Positions 40,221 through 53,085 of a stretch of 64,000 nt of DNA are shown one piece after another. The DNA comes from Lineus longissimus (lineage: Eukaryota > Nemertea > Pilidiophora > Heteronemertea > Lineidae), in the NCBI RefSeq assembly GCF_910592395.1, contig NC_088319.1, positions 1,924,001 through 1,988,000 on the forward strand, written 5' to 3'. The notes beneath the pieces were generated by a model. It was not told the DNA's origin. It was given only the letters and a program-made list of their open reading frames with translations, and searched no databases. The position numbers and the translations under genes were made by a program. How positions within the stretch are numbered: position 1 is the first letter of the stretch; every line of letters starts with the position of its first letter.

Positions 40221-43080
40221 CATATTTGTAGTTCCCTCTTCACAAGAACTTTGCATTCATCATTAGTGCTGTTCAAGCAGTGACTCTCATAACTCCACTA
40301 TATGTACAAACCACTTCTACAATTGTATGTACATTTCATATATCTAATATAAGGCAACACAAATTTAGTAACTTGGATAGCGGGCTCACCTACAAACCTT
40401 TTTCCCCAAAGTTGAAAATACTTTTTTTTTAATACACCCACTGACTAGCACCAAAAGTCACATGTCGACACAAATAAAAATGAAATTTGCATAAAAACAC
40501 TAGTCTTTTTCGAGTTATAAGAATAAGTATCAATATATCGTCTGTAGAATGACCTAGATACCATAATTGGAAATTTTTCACTGTCGACAAGAATCATGTC
40601 ATCCTCTACAACACGACTTCTCCTAACGCATGTTTCCCAATTGAGGAAGTAAGTATGCATCCAGGGAAATGGCCTAATATTGTCCGAGACAAGGGGTATT
40701 AATAAACAGAGAAACAGAGAAACGAAGAAATCCGGATGGAATCAAGTGTGCTGACACGGTTAATTCACAATACATGGACCTCTTGTAATATAGTCATGTG
40801 AGGTTTACTTTCATTTTTTCCTTCCACTGACAAAGATAAAACTTCATCCTCATCCGCTATCCAATTAACAAAATTGGTTTGACCAATTATACAAAGGGCA
40901 AAGTTCCTTCCTGGCAGATTTATTTCAACTCATATCAACTCTTCAAAATTAACATAGACTACTTTATGGCAAAACCACAGCGATCTACCCCCATCGACCT
41001 GCACAGACCTTCTGAATCAAAACAGTAACCTGAATATCTTTTTCCTGATACCAAGTACATGTACTTTCTCTTTTTTAGTCATTCATGTGAGTGTACATCA
41101 ATACTGTAAACTTCAAAATGTTCCAAAAAATTCACACTGTTCCTACTTTGGTTTTCTATTTTTCGAATAAAAAATAAATATTTGCCATTTTTTTCTCACA
41201 AATCGAGTTTAATCTCAAAATCCCCTGAAATAATATGCAGGCAAAAATTGGGCTTTTTCAGTTATGAAAGTACGCATTGAATTGAAGACAAAATTTCGAC
41301 TGTGATGTTATGTACACTGTAATAAATATCTTTGACAGGTAAATTTTTTATCTTTCTGTACGTCTGGTTACTGTTCAGCGGCACTGTTTATTTCTTATTT
41401 CCTGTGCCACTAGTAAATACATTGTACACCAATGGCATTAACAATCATCAAACAGACATCATGCAGAATCATACCGACAAATTAGAATACACACAGGCTC
41501 TATAAAGCACTGTGCGAATTATGTCACTCTGACCTGACAATTATCGCTGTGATGAGCAATAAAAGAATAGCTCATCTGCGGGGAAAACTCATAATCCCTT
41601 GGTTTGATAAAGGCTGCAGGTATTGACATACAGTTTCATTGCAATAGTGAATTTGAATTTGTTCGTTTTCGAAGACCAAACCCCTGAAACCTAGCACAAA
41701 ATTACTAGCTGGGTTCAAATAAAACATGAGCTGTTAAAACCACTTATACCTTGCACGCCCATAGCATATTCGAGTCAAGTCATCCAATGTAATGAGCAGC
41801 TGACATGACCATGCTGCCAATAGCTATCCCCCTCCCCCATATGTAGTGAAGATTTATAGGCCTTCACTGACCCCATCCCTTGGTATACTCATTTCTAACA
41901 CCTTACACCCTAAGTGCAGTACTCAGCTTGAGATTTTTCTTGCCGAGTTGTCAGGCTACCTGTCCTCAAATTCTGACTTTTCTATTTGACCACCAAGGGC
42001 TGATGACGTCTGCCGCAAAGCACCTCCTCCTGCTCCGCAAAGGAGATGAAGTTTTAACTTCACAACAATGAACCAATATTTCAATCCTAAGTGTCATGAG
42101 GCATGCTACATGTACTATGGACCCAAATTTCTAATGACGTCATGATGTATGGCGGAATACATGGCATTACGTCGTCCCAATTACAACCAAGAAACATCTT
42201 AGAAGTGGTTGAACAGCGGGAGCCAAACCACAAGAGTCCTTGCCCCCCCCCCCCCCCCCAGGTAGATAAACCTTCATTGATCCCCTCGACTCTTAAAACC
42301 CTAATGCCTACAATGCAGGCTCAAGCTTTGTACCCAAGGTACTGGCAGTAAAAGTAGCTACAAGAGGCTGACTTGTCAGGCTTGTTTTAAAATCGATCAT
42401 TGATCATCTGCTACCCGTTGCTGAAAATCACCACCTGGCCTTTCCTCAGATATCAATATTTTTCCATTTTCAACTTCCCTCTTCCCTCTTTCCACTTTCC
42501 CCTTTTTACATCTTTACCGCAAGTATAATACACGTGTATCACGCCACCTCACCACACCTCACATTTTTTCACAGGATTCATGGGGGTTCCTGACGGACAG
42601 CTATAGTGTTGTGCGAATTCTTTAGAATTGGAGAGCGAACCAATCACCCTGAAAAAAAACGAAAGTATGTTAGATTTTTTCCAAGGAAAAAGGTGTTGTC
42701 GGATTAGGTTTTCAACCATTACTTATCATATGCCAGCAGACACATTGCCAAAAACAAATGAAATGGTCCAGGGACCATGTGCTCACCTCGAGTAATGTTA
42801 TGCATGTCATTTGCAGTGGATTTGGGGGGAACAGTTTCAGGCCAGTTTCACCAGTTTTGAATCTATTGAATAATATTATTATTCTCGGCTCAATGGCACA
42901 AAAGAAAACTACCGGTACCATCTAAGTATAACATTTTTGTTATAAAGTTGACTGAATTTCAGGGCTATTGAAGAATGTACATGTTACATGGAAATTGGTT
43001 GACAACTGTTCAACAGTTAAGGAGTAATAGGATTTCCAAGATGGCGGCCTGGCGGCCATATTTGTCATGGGATTTGACTG
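40221..43080. other. Intergenic, no gene seen
   Basis: AT-rich noncoding sequence. Segments around 41820-41940 and 42230-42350 look like diverged copies of one another (poly-C, TTCACTGACCCC-like, CTTGAG). C tract at 42243-42259. Confidence 0.4.
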
Positions 43081-43109
43081 AAAATTAGGGATATTGATAA
43101 GATTTGCTG

Positions 43110-44010
43110 ATTTATTGTGCCTGACTGGCTTGGTGTGCCTGACTGGCTAGGTGTGCCTGACTGACTTACTGCACCTGACTGGCTTGGTGTGCCTGACTGA
43201 CTTACTGCACCTGACTGGCTTGGAGTGCCTGACTGACTTACTACACCTGACTGGCTTGGTGTGCCTGGCCGACTGACTTTGCCTGATTGATAAATGGGCC
43301 TAACTGGCTTGGTGTGCCTGACTGACTTGTTGTGCCAGACTGACTTACTGCACCTGACTGGCTTGGAGTGCCTGACTGGTTTGGTGTGCCAGACTGACTT
43401 ACTGCGCCTGACTGTCTTGGAGTGCCTGACTGGTTTGGTGTGCCAGACTGACTTACTGCGCCTGACTGGCTTGGGGTGCCAGACTGACTTACTGCGCCTG
43501 ACTGGCTTGGAGTGCCTGACTGACTTACTGCGCCTGACTGGCTTGGAGTGCCTGACCAACTGACTTTGCCTGACTGATAAATGAGCCTAACTGGCTTGGT
43601 GTGCCTGACTGACCAACCATGCTAACTGTGCTAGACTGCTTAACTGTGGCAGACTGACTAACTGTGCCTGACTGACTAACTGAGCATGACTGACTATTAC
43701 TTTTCCAGACTGACTGACTGACTATCTAAACCTGACTGACTGACTAAGCCTGACTGACTAATCATGCTATAAACTGAGCCTGATTGACTAACTGAGCATG
43801 ACTGACTAATGATGCCAGACTGACTAACTGTGCCTGACTGACTACCTAAACCTGGCTTACTCACTATAAAGCCTGACTGACTAACTGTTGCTGCTTGCCA
43901 ACTGTGCATAACTTACTAACAGTGCTGGAGTGACTAACTGTGCCTGAGAGAATAACTGGGCCTGACTTACCTATACTGAGCTGGTGTGTGTGCATCACTG
44001 ACTAACTGTA
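43110..44010. repeat. Degenerate TGACTGAC-type minisatellite
   Basis: Higher-order repeats made of GCCTGACTGGCTTGG and GCCTGACTGACTTACT blocks, becoming more degenerate after 43600. Open frames on both strands (43065-43559 minus, 43294-43563 plus) encode only the repeat and are not called as genes. Confidence 0.9.
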
Positions 44011-45030
44011 AATGGTAGGTCTCCTTGGTCGCAATGCTGCACCAAACCTGCAACACAAAACAAACCATGAACAGATGAAATGACCATGGGCCATTGTGCT
44101 CACCAGATTAAACTTTTGTAAAGCTTAAACAGATTGTTCTCTGATACATTGTTGATGATTTGTGCCCTGGTCTGGCTAAGGATCAACATGTTGCATTTGG
44201 GGAAAGGGAGAAAAAGGGGAAAGTGGAAAAGTTTTTTTTTGAAAAATGACTAGATGACTTTCCTGAGCAATGTCACTATTTCTATAGGTGTTAAGAGACC
44301 ACTTAAACCATGTAGAACAGCAAATAAGCTTCTCCTTCAAATGACTTCTTCCTTGATTTCTTTGGACAATCTTTTCTCCACTTTAAGGGGGATACAGGCC
44401 AGGACTTTTCAAGAAAATTCAATGCCTTCTAGAGAGGAAAACAACTTCCCGAGAAGATCGTGTGACCAGAGGTTCAGTGAAAGCAGAACGCTTGTGAGAG
44501 TAAGTTTCCTTATAAACCAGAGCTAACAAGTCAAAAACTTTCATACACCTGGATAGATAAATCTTCACAGTTATGCCTAATTAGGGCTGATGACATATCA
44601 AGCATATCCAAACATGAACTTGGTTGAATCTGATAAAATATCGATCTTTTTAATGGCTTGGCTATATAGGGCATGTGTCATGTTGTCCGGGGCACTTTGG
44701 GAGAGGCAGCTACTGGAAGATCTCGACGATATTCCCAATTACAATCAGTAGGTCTATTACAGCGAACAACTTGAAAATTAAAGAATATTCGGAACTTTCC
44801 TTGCCAACAGCTACTTTTTGGAGTCACCTAGTCTAAAGTAAGTAGATAATTTGGAAATTTTGGAACTATTTATAGTGGCCATCTTGAAATTCAAAGACTT
44901 TTAGGTTGTCAGGAATGGGTCATGTCCTTGACGGCTATAATCTTAAACTAAAGAGGTTTTCATCATGGTTTACATTGTGTATGTTTACGAAATTTTTCTT
45001 TATTTTTCAGCAAGTTTGAGTTCAGTCGAG
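44011..45030. other. Intergenic, no gene seen
   Basis: No recognisable gene. The last bases (TTTATTTTTCAG at about 44999-45010) look like a splice acceptor leading into the tandem array. Confidence 0.4.
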
Positions 45031-46919
45031 CTCAACCCGCCAGATCATCGACATTTAGGCTAACACTCCTTGAGAGGACCCTCACGCACACTCACTCATA
45101 AAGACCTCATGGCTCTGAATCAACAGGCACTGCAGGACTGAAAATCTGCTCAACACCATAAGAAAGGAGGAGGTAAGCACATGACCCGGGGCCTTGTACT
45201 AGTGTACCACCGCTAGGGGTTCCAGCAGTCACAGGGACCAGTCATCACTTTAAGCTGCATCCAAAATTTGCCGCTCTTGTGTTGCTGAGCCAAGGTATTC
45301 TATCATTCTCCATTCGCCAAAAAGCAATGCTGTGAAAATATTTAAGTTCTACAGTTGTGTGAGGTTCCATTGTTATTTATCACGCAACTCAATACACAAT
45401 TTTTTTCTCAACCCGCCAGATCATCCACACTTAGGCTAACACTCCTTGAGAGGACCCTCACGCACACTTACTCATGAAGACATCGTGGCTCTGAATCAAC
45501 AGGCACTGCAGGACTGAAAATCTGCTCAACACCATAAGAAGAGAGGAGGTAAGCACATGACCCGGGGCCTTGCACTAGTGTACCACCACTAGGGATTCCA
45601 GCAGTCACAGGGACCAGTCATCACTTTAAGCTGCATCCAAAATTTGCCACTCTTGTGTTGCTGAGCCTAGGTATTCTATCATGCTCCATTCGCCAAAAAG
45701 CAATGCTGTGGAAATATTTAAGTTCTACAGTTGTGTGAGGTTCCATTATTATTCATCACGCAACTCAATACACAATTTTTTTCTCAACCCGCCAGATCAT
45801 CCACACTCAGGCTAACACTCCTTGAGAGGACCCTCACGCACACTTACTCATTAAGACCTCGTGGCTCTGAATCAACAGGCACTGCAGGACTGAAAATCTG
45901 GTCAACACCATAAGAAGAGAGGAGGTAAGCACATGACCCGGGGCCTTGCACTAGTGTACCACCACTAGGGATTCCAGCAGTCACAGGGACCAGTCATCAC
46001 TTTAAGCTGCATCCAAAATTTGCCACTCTTGTGTTGCTGAGCCTAGGTATTCTATCATGCTCCATTCGCCAAAAATTAATGCTGTGAAAATATTTAAGTT
46101 CTACAGTTGTGTGAGGTTTCATTATTATTCATCACGCAACTCAATACACAATTTTTTCTCAATCTGCCAGATCATCCACACTTAGGCTAACATTCCTTGA
46201 GAGGACCCTAACGCACACTTACTCATAAAGACCTCATGGCTCTGAATCAACAGGCACTGCAGGACTGAAAATCTGCTCAACACCACAAGAAGAGAGGAGG
46301 TAAGCACATGACCCGGGGCCTTGCACTAGTGTACCATCACTAGGGAATCCAGCAGTCACAGGGACCCGTCAGCACTTTAAGCTGCATCCAAAACTTGCCA
46401 CTCTTGTGTTGCTGAGCCTAGGTATTCTATCATGCTCCATTCGCCAAAAATTAACGCTGTGAAAATATTTAAGTTCTACAGTTGTCTGAGGTTCCATCAT
46501 TATTCATCACGCAACTCAATACACAATTTTTTCTCAATCTGCCAGATCATCGACACTTAGACTAACACTCCTTGAGAGGACCCTAACGCACATTTACTCA
46601 TTAAGACATCGTGGCTCTGAATCAACAGGCACTGCAGGACTGAAAATCTGCTCAACACCACAAGAAGAGAGGAGGTAAGCACATGACCGGGGCCTTTCTC
46701 TAGTGTACCATCACTAGGGATTCCAGCAGTCACAAGGACCAGTCAGCAGTTTGAGCTGTATCCCCTACTTGCAACTCTGCAGCCTAGTTATTTCTATCAT
46801 GCTTCATTCGCCAAAAATTAATGCTGTGAAATATTTAAGTTCTACAGTTTTCTGAGGTTCCATGCTACTCAATAAATAATTTTTTTCTTCATTTTTCAGT
46901 AAGTTTGAGCTGAGTCGAG
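45031..46919. repeat. 376-bp tandem array, 5 copies
   Basis: CTCAACCCGCCAGATCATC-like starts at 45031, 45407, 45783, 46158 and 46533, with a diverged sixth beginning near 46920. Each unit holds a pyrimidine tract with CCGCCAG and, about 129 bp later, GAGGAG|GTAAGC, a potential acceptor and donor pair. All three plus-strand frames of that interval contain stops, so it is not a coding exon; a noncoding RNA exon is possible. Confidence 0.9.
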
Positions 46920-46939
46920 CTCAACCCTGCCAGGTCATC

Positions 46940-47479
46940 TATGCAGTTCCCATGAGGACCCTCGCACGTACTCACTCGTAATGACCTCATGGATTGTACT
47001 TCAACAGGCATTGGACTGAAAAAACTGCTCAACACCAAGACATGAGAATAGTGAGTTTTTGATAGAGAGTTTTATATATTGCTTGTCACTGTACTGTTTA
47101 CTGTATGAAACTGCTCTAAAATCGCACACATTGTCATCTAGCCTGTCCAGAGACCTTTCTGGAGAACCAAGGGCAGCCACAATCTAGCGCACACAAGGAC
47201 TTTTCAGGTCAGTTGAGAGTTACAAAATGGCTCCGGCCAGGTATCGAAGACGGGACCGCCGCCTGATCACAAGGTTGATGCTCAACTGTTGTGACCACGA
47301 TGCTAAGCACATGACCCCGGCCCTTGCACTAGGGTTTGTAGCCCCCCCCCCAAAATTCCATCAGCCAGGGTGTCGTGCAACTCTCGCTACACACCACCAC
47401 TCACGCCTAATAAAACGTTTTAATCACTTTTCTCAAGGAAAAACAAATATCCCTTTTTTCAAGGACAAGTTGCACAAAT
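46940..47479. other. Sequence after the 376-bp array
   Basis: An 84-codon open frame (47227-47481) shows no recognisable domain. Otherwise nothing is seen. Confidence 0.35.
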
Positions 47480-48290
47480 AACCAACCTAACGAGCCAAAT
47501 AGTTTCTCAAAATCAATATCACTGATTTCTTACCATTTCTAAAGGATCGATTGGAAAAATTCCCAACCAATCGAGTTAAATGCTTCCTCAAAATAAAAAT
47601 TGTACTGATAAACTAGGGATATTTTTCCACTTCTAAAGGACGAGTTGCAGAAATTACCAATCAACCAAGCCAAATAGGTCTCAAAATCAAGTTAACTGCT
47701 TTGTCATAGTCAAAGTTTACAAATATCTCACAGATTTTTTGCCATTTCTAAAGGATCAGTTGCAAAAATTCCCAACCAATTCAGTTAGATACTCTTCCAA
47801 AATCAATATCAACTAATATCTCTTGGATATTTCTTAATTTCTATGGGCTGAGTTGCAAAAATTCCCCACCGATCAAGTTAAATGCCTTCTCAAAATAAAA
47901 ATTGTACTACATACTGGGGATATTTTGCCATTTCTAAAGGACCAGTTGCAAAAATTACCAATAAACCAAGCCAAATAGTTTCTCAAAATAAATGATTACA
48001 GACATCTCACAGATTTGTTTTCCATTTCTAAACGACTAATTGGAAAAATTCCCCACCAATCGAGTTGAATGCTTTCTCAAAATAAATAATGAACTAATAA
48101 AATAGGGATATTTTTCCATTTCGAAAGAACCAGTTTAAAAAATTACCCATCAACCAATGAGCCCAATAGTTCTTAAAATCAAGTTATAAAGTGCTTTGTC
48201 AAAATCAAAATTCACTGATATCTCACAGATTACTTTCCATTTTTAAAGGACCAGTTGAGTAAATACTTTACCAGGTATATTTTTCATTTT
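47480..48290. repeat. Diverged tandem repeat, about 90-110 bp unit
   Basis: Eight or so imperfect units marked by CATTTCTAAAGGACCAGTTG, then AAATT(A/C)CC(A/C)A(C/T)CAA and CTCAAAAT. Length varies between units. Confidence 0.75.
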
Positions 48291-48780
48291 GTATAATAAA
48301 ATATACCAGATCACAAATCGCAATATGTATATTTGTAAATCTACCATCTAAAATTTGTCATGCTCAGACAGAGACAAGACCACAATTGATTTTTTAAGCC
48401 TTTCAGCAGTTAAATTGTCAATGTTTGACCGCGACGCATCAAATACTGCGTATATGGTTGTGAATTTGAAATTTTGATATGATATTCAGGACAGTGGGGC
48501 AAGTAAATGGTGAAAAATAAACTGGTAGTTGACCACGGAAATTTTTTGATAATCGACAAATTAGACAGACATTGATATGTCCACTCTTTTCAGCCAACTG
48601 GCAGAAAAATCTCAAAACACGCCCCCTATTACCAAATTAGCAAAATTCGAAATTAATTTTTTCATCAAATAATTTCTTTATATCTGTAGACTTGCCACAA
48701 CAAATATTTTTTCAATGCCTCTCCAAATATGTACTTGAGAGTTAAAAACATGCACTCGTCTAATTAATAGGCCTCGACCC

Positions 48781-49570
48781 TCCAACCTATGAATATTCAT
48801 TAGTGGTCTTGTCTCGACATCAAATATGGCTACCAGGCAGCCATCTTGAAAAGTAAACAATGTCCTTCTACTCTGAAACTAATGATCTGATTGGAACCAA
48901 ATTTCATGTAATTTTATATGTATGTACTCTCTACAGCATCCCTGAATTTCAGTCAATATGATAACCAATATGGCCGCCAGGAGGCCATCTTCAAAATTAA
49001 ACAAAGTCCTATTTCTCTAAAACTCATATTCGGATTGCAACCAAATTTCAGGTGAATGTGTATCTTAGTTCTCTTTACAATATCCTCAATTTTCAGTTAA
49101 ATCTGAAGACAAATATGGCCTCCAGGCTGCCATCTTGAAAATTCAACCAAGTCCTATTACTCTTTAACTGTTGAACAGATGTCAACTAATTTCCATGTGA
49201 CATGTTCATGTACACTCTACAATAACCCTGAATCTCATGAACAATATGTGCATATGGCCGTTAGGTGGCAATCTTGAAAATTCGATAAATTTTTTAAATT
49301 CTCCATAAAAGCTGCACTACCACACCACTTCCTCTATGATTGCAAAATTGACTTTAATGACCAAAACTGTTTCCCCATATCCACTGCAGAATACACCCAC
49401 TAACATTACCTGAGGTGAGCACATGGTCCCTGGACAATTTCATTTTGTAAATTGATTATGGCCTGTCTTTGGGATATAGATAAGTGGTCTGGGTTTTTCC
49501 GAGTTAAATGCCTCAAGCATTAGGTCAAGAAATTATCCCACTGAACCTTTGGCAATATTTGGCAGTTAAC
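48781..49570. repeat. Segmental duplication, shorter copy (empty LINE site)
   Basis: Aligns by eye with 51030-53085. It contains CATCTTGAAAATT-type repeats and, near 49483-49496, the unoccupied target GTCTGGGTTTTTCC of the LINE inserted in the other copy. Confidence 0.85.
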
Positions 49571-49654
49571 CCCCCATTACCGAGTAATTCTGTCCCACTT
49601 CAAGTGTTTCTATACTTCTTTGAGTAATTTTTCCCCACTTCAAGTGTTTCAGAC

Positions 49655-50780
49655 TAGACTTGAATATATGAAAATAACCTTTTGTCACAATAATTTTTTA
49701 TCAGTTTTTCGAAACATGATCTGACTGGTCTGCATTGATCTGAAGGGTAAGACATGGTGATGTGATCAAACCAGGAATTTTGAAGTTTGTTATTTCAAAT
49801 CTTGATTTTGAATCTCGAACTACAAATCTGGAGTATGCTTTCTGGGCTTTAGTATAAACGACACCTTATTGAACCTGCTGGGGTACCTAAGTCTGGAAAT
49901 ATGTCACTGGCCTTTGCACGATCAGAAATGCAGATATAAGATAAAACAAATTGAAAACAAAAAATTGGTCCAATTTTTTATCGATATTATATGAATTCAT
50001 GCGATAGCAGAAGTAGGTTGTTTTTTTCGTGTCACCTGGTACCAACTTGATCAAGTTTCAAGTTGTTGTTTTGGGTCAAAATATCTTAAAGGGCGTGTTT
50101 AGGCAAAGCTGTAAGTAGCCCAGGTACTGTACAGACAACGTTTAGTGGTAACGTTAAAGGGGGACGATAGGCAGGAGCAGAGGGGCTAATTTGGTCATTT
50201 TCAGGTGACTATTAAATATACACAGTATTGGTCCTGGGTCATGTCAGATTCAGCACTAAATGTATTCCTCGTACAAGCGCGAATCATTTCTGTGAGATAT
50301 GAGAGACCTCTATTGGCGACTTAATGTAACTTTATCTTGCCTACCTAGCTGCTGCCTATATTGTCCCTTTAAAGCCAAATCTAATATGGGTACAAGTGAA
50401 TTTAGCCCAATGATTTTCTCTTGAAACTGCTGTCCTTAAGTTGATTTTCCCATGTTGATGTAAAAGTTTGGGAATTTCTTTTGCTTCAAAAGTGCAATCA
50501 TATTATGAAATTATTAATGGTGGGGAAGAACACTGAGGAGTGTGCAGTGTCTTTGTTTCTTATGTCGCATTTCAACAATTTCATTGATTAATTTGTGAAA
50601 ATCAAACCCGGTTAAGATAATTGATTTCGCCAGCAAATGAATATGGTTCATAATGTCAGTTATAACCTGTGCACAGTAGAAAACTGCCAATACAACCCAC
50701 AGATATATTGAGAGTTTTGAACAGTAACCTTGAATAAATGACCCTCTTTTTCTTTTCACAGTTTTAAGCCCCCCCCCCCC
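49655..50780. repeat. Segmental duplication with gene-upstream region, gene missing
   Basis: Matches 55212-56400, including a family 1 MITE (50158-50368) and the region normally just upstream of the ankyrin genes (GGTGGGGAAGAACACTGAGG), ending in a C tract. After the tract the sequence departs and no ankyrin exon follows. Confidence 0.85.
50158..50368. mobile_element. TTAA-flanked MITE, family 1
   Basis: TTAA at 50154-50157 and 50369-50372. It was duplicated together with its surroundings, so it is not independent of the copy at 55769. Confidence 0.75.
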
Positions 50781-51400
50781 CCCCAAAACACTGATCAAAA
50801 TGTCAGTTCATCTTAATCCCATACTGCAAGGGTTCTAAGAATTGAAATATTTTTGTATGTACTACTAGCAAGGATACGTCACATATTGTACAGGTTTTCG
50901 ATTTGACCTACTTTTAAGGTCGCAGAGATCAAAGTTCGCTTAATCACCGTTTGGTTGCATGTTTCATTTCTATTTGAGCTAGTAGGTTTTAAACATGTGT
51001 GGATATGTATCTAGTGACCCAAAAATTTGTCATGCTCGGACATCAAATATGGCCACCAGGCAGCCATCTTGAAAATTTAACAATGTCGTTTACTCTGAAA
51101 CAAATGATCGGATTGGAACTAAATGTCATGTAATTTTATATGTATGTACTCTCTACAGCATCTTTGAATTTCAGTCAATATAATAACCAATATGGCCGCA
51201 AGGAGGCCATCTTGAAAATTAAACAAAGTCCTATTTCTCTGAAACCCACTTTCGGATTGCAACCAAATTTCAGGTGATTGTGTATCTTGTCTTTACAATA
51301 TCCTCAATTTTCAGTTAAATCTGATGACAAATATGGCCTCCAGGCCGCAATCTTGAAAATTCAACCAAGTCCTATTACTCTTTAACTGTTGAACAGATGT

Positions 51401-51890
51401 CAACTAATTTCCATGTGACATGTTCATGTACACTCTACAATAACCCTGAATCTCATGAACAATAATAAGTATATGGCCTCCAGGCTGCCATCTTGAAAAT
51501 TCAACCAAGTCCTATTACTCTTTAACTGTTCAACAGATGTCAACTAATTTCCATGTGACATGTTCATGTACACTCTACAATAACCCTGAATCTCATGAAC
51601 AATATGTGAATATGGCCTCCAGGCTGCCATCTTGAAAATTCAACCAAGTCCTATTACTCTTCAACTGTTCAACAGATGTCAGTTAATTTCCATGTGACAT
51701 GTTCATGGACACTCTACAATAACCCTGAATCTCATGAACAATATGTGAATATGGCCTCCAGGCTGCCATCTTGAAAATTCAACCAAGTCCTATTACTCTT
51801 CAACTGTTCAACAGATGTCAGTTAATTTCCATGTGACATGTTCATGTACACTCTACAATAACCCTGAATCTCATGAACATTATGTGGATA
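51401..51890. repeat. 139/140-bp tandem repeat, about 3.5 copies
   Basis: CAACTAATTTCCATGTGACA or its variant recurs at 51401, 51541, 51680 and 51819. The paralogous copy at about 49185 has a single unit. Confidence 0.9.
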
Positions 51891-52136
51891 TGGCCGTTAG
51901 GTGGCAATCCTGAAAATTCGATAAAATCTTTAAATTCTCCATAAAAGCTGCACTACCACACCACTTCCTCTATGATTGCAAAATTGACTGTAATGACCAA
52001 AACTGTTTCCCCATATCCACTGCAGAATACACCCACTAACATTACCTGAGGTGAGCACATGGTCCCTGGACAATTTCATTTTGTAAATTGATTATGGCCT
52101 GTCTTTGGGATATAGATAACTGGTCTGGGTTTTTCC

Positions 52137-52943
52137 AATTTCAATTTCAATTTCAATTTCAACAACTTTATTGAGAACCAACATAAAATTATATACATAG
52201 TAAAACAACAGTGATGAAAATACAAATAAAACATATGGTCGAAATAACAGTAAAACTAGGTGCCCAAAAGGGAGCGCCAAAGGGTCAATTAAGACCCATT
52301 CACGGGACCCCTAAAAGAGTATAATAATTTTAATAAAACATGTAAAAGCATTCTTTTAATAGCGGCAAAAAGGACACCTGCAACGCCCAACCCATGAGCA
52401 CGCGTTGTCCGGGTCAAAACGCTCCATCAGCTGGCTTTCATAAAAGTCCCTGACGGATCGCTTACAGGCGTTAGGACTCGCCGCACAACGCACACTCATA
52501 GGCAGGGCATTCCACGTGCCCTCCACACGATTAAAAAACGACCGGCAATATGTCTCCGTTCTACATCTAGCACCAGGTATAAGAAGTGGGTCACCCCTCC
52601 TTTCTCTAAAAGATATATATTTTGAAGTGTCCAAATCGATTTTACCGATAAAGCAATTGTGCACAAAATTGAGGTCAGCCGTCTCCCGCCTGTAAGACAA
52701 AGGTAACATAGACATAACAGAGAGCCTCTCTTTGTAACTTAGTTCTCCACCTAACATATGCCTTGTGGCTCTGCGTTGAACCCTTTCTAGCTTGACCAAG
52801 TTTTCCCTCGTGATATGATCCCAAGAAACGGAATTATATTCCAATTTTGACCTGACAAGGGATTCAAATAACGCACGCATTAATTTCGGGCTCCTTTTCC
52901 TATCAAACACACGCTTAATCGTTGCCCAAGTCTGATTTTTTAA
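52137..52943 (-). mobile_element. 5'-truncated non-LTR retrotransposon (LINE 3' end)
   Basis: A minus-strand frame ending at 52356 encodes the C-terminal part of a LINE reverse transcriptase protein (ALFESLVRSKLEYNSVSWD, KLERVQRRATRHM, and a terminal CRCPFC). The 3' end carries a short TTGAAA-type hexamer tail (AATTTC repeats on plus). A 14-bp duplication, GTCTGGGTTTTTCC, lies at 52123-52136 and 52944-52957. The C-terminal RT sequence suggests the CR1/L2 group, tentatively. The first residues of the open frame (before about 52943) come from flanking DNA. Confidence 0.88.
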
Positions 52944-53085
52944 GTCTGGGTTTTTCCGAGTTAAATGCCTCAAGCATTAGGTCAAGAAATTATCCCACTG
53001 AACCTTTGGCAATATTTGGCAGTTAACCCCCCATTACCGAGTAATTTTGTCCCACTTCAAGTGTTTCTATACTTCTTTGTTCAAT

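Larger units (their letters stand above)
51030..53085. repeat. Segmental duplication, longer copy
   Basis: Same sequence as 48781-49570, expanded by extra tandem units (51401-51890) and by a LINE insertion (52137-52943). Confidence 0.85.

Noticed and set aside
42243-42259. Poly-C tracts (also near 50766, 54173, 55195, 56386, 60956) as functional G-quadruplex signals
   Set aside because: Homopolymer runs are common in this sequence and some lengths may be assembly error; the tract upstream of the ankyrin genes is just part of the duplicated unit.
43065-43563. Open frames on both strands giving Ser/Gln/Gly or Leu/Thr/Cys repeat peptides
   Set aside because: They follow the TGACTGAC-type minisatellite exactly and occur on both strands at once; they are by-products of the repeat.
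45731-45913. 60-codon frame across the 376-bp array
   Set aside because: Present in one unit only; equivalent positions in other units contain stops.
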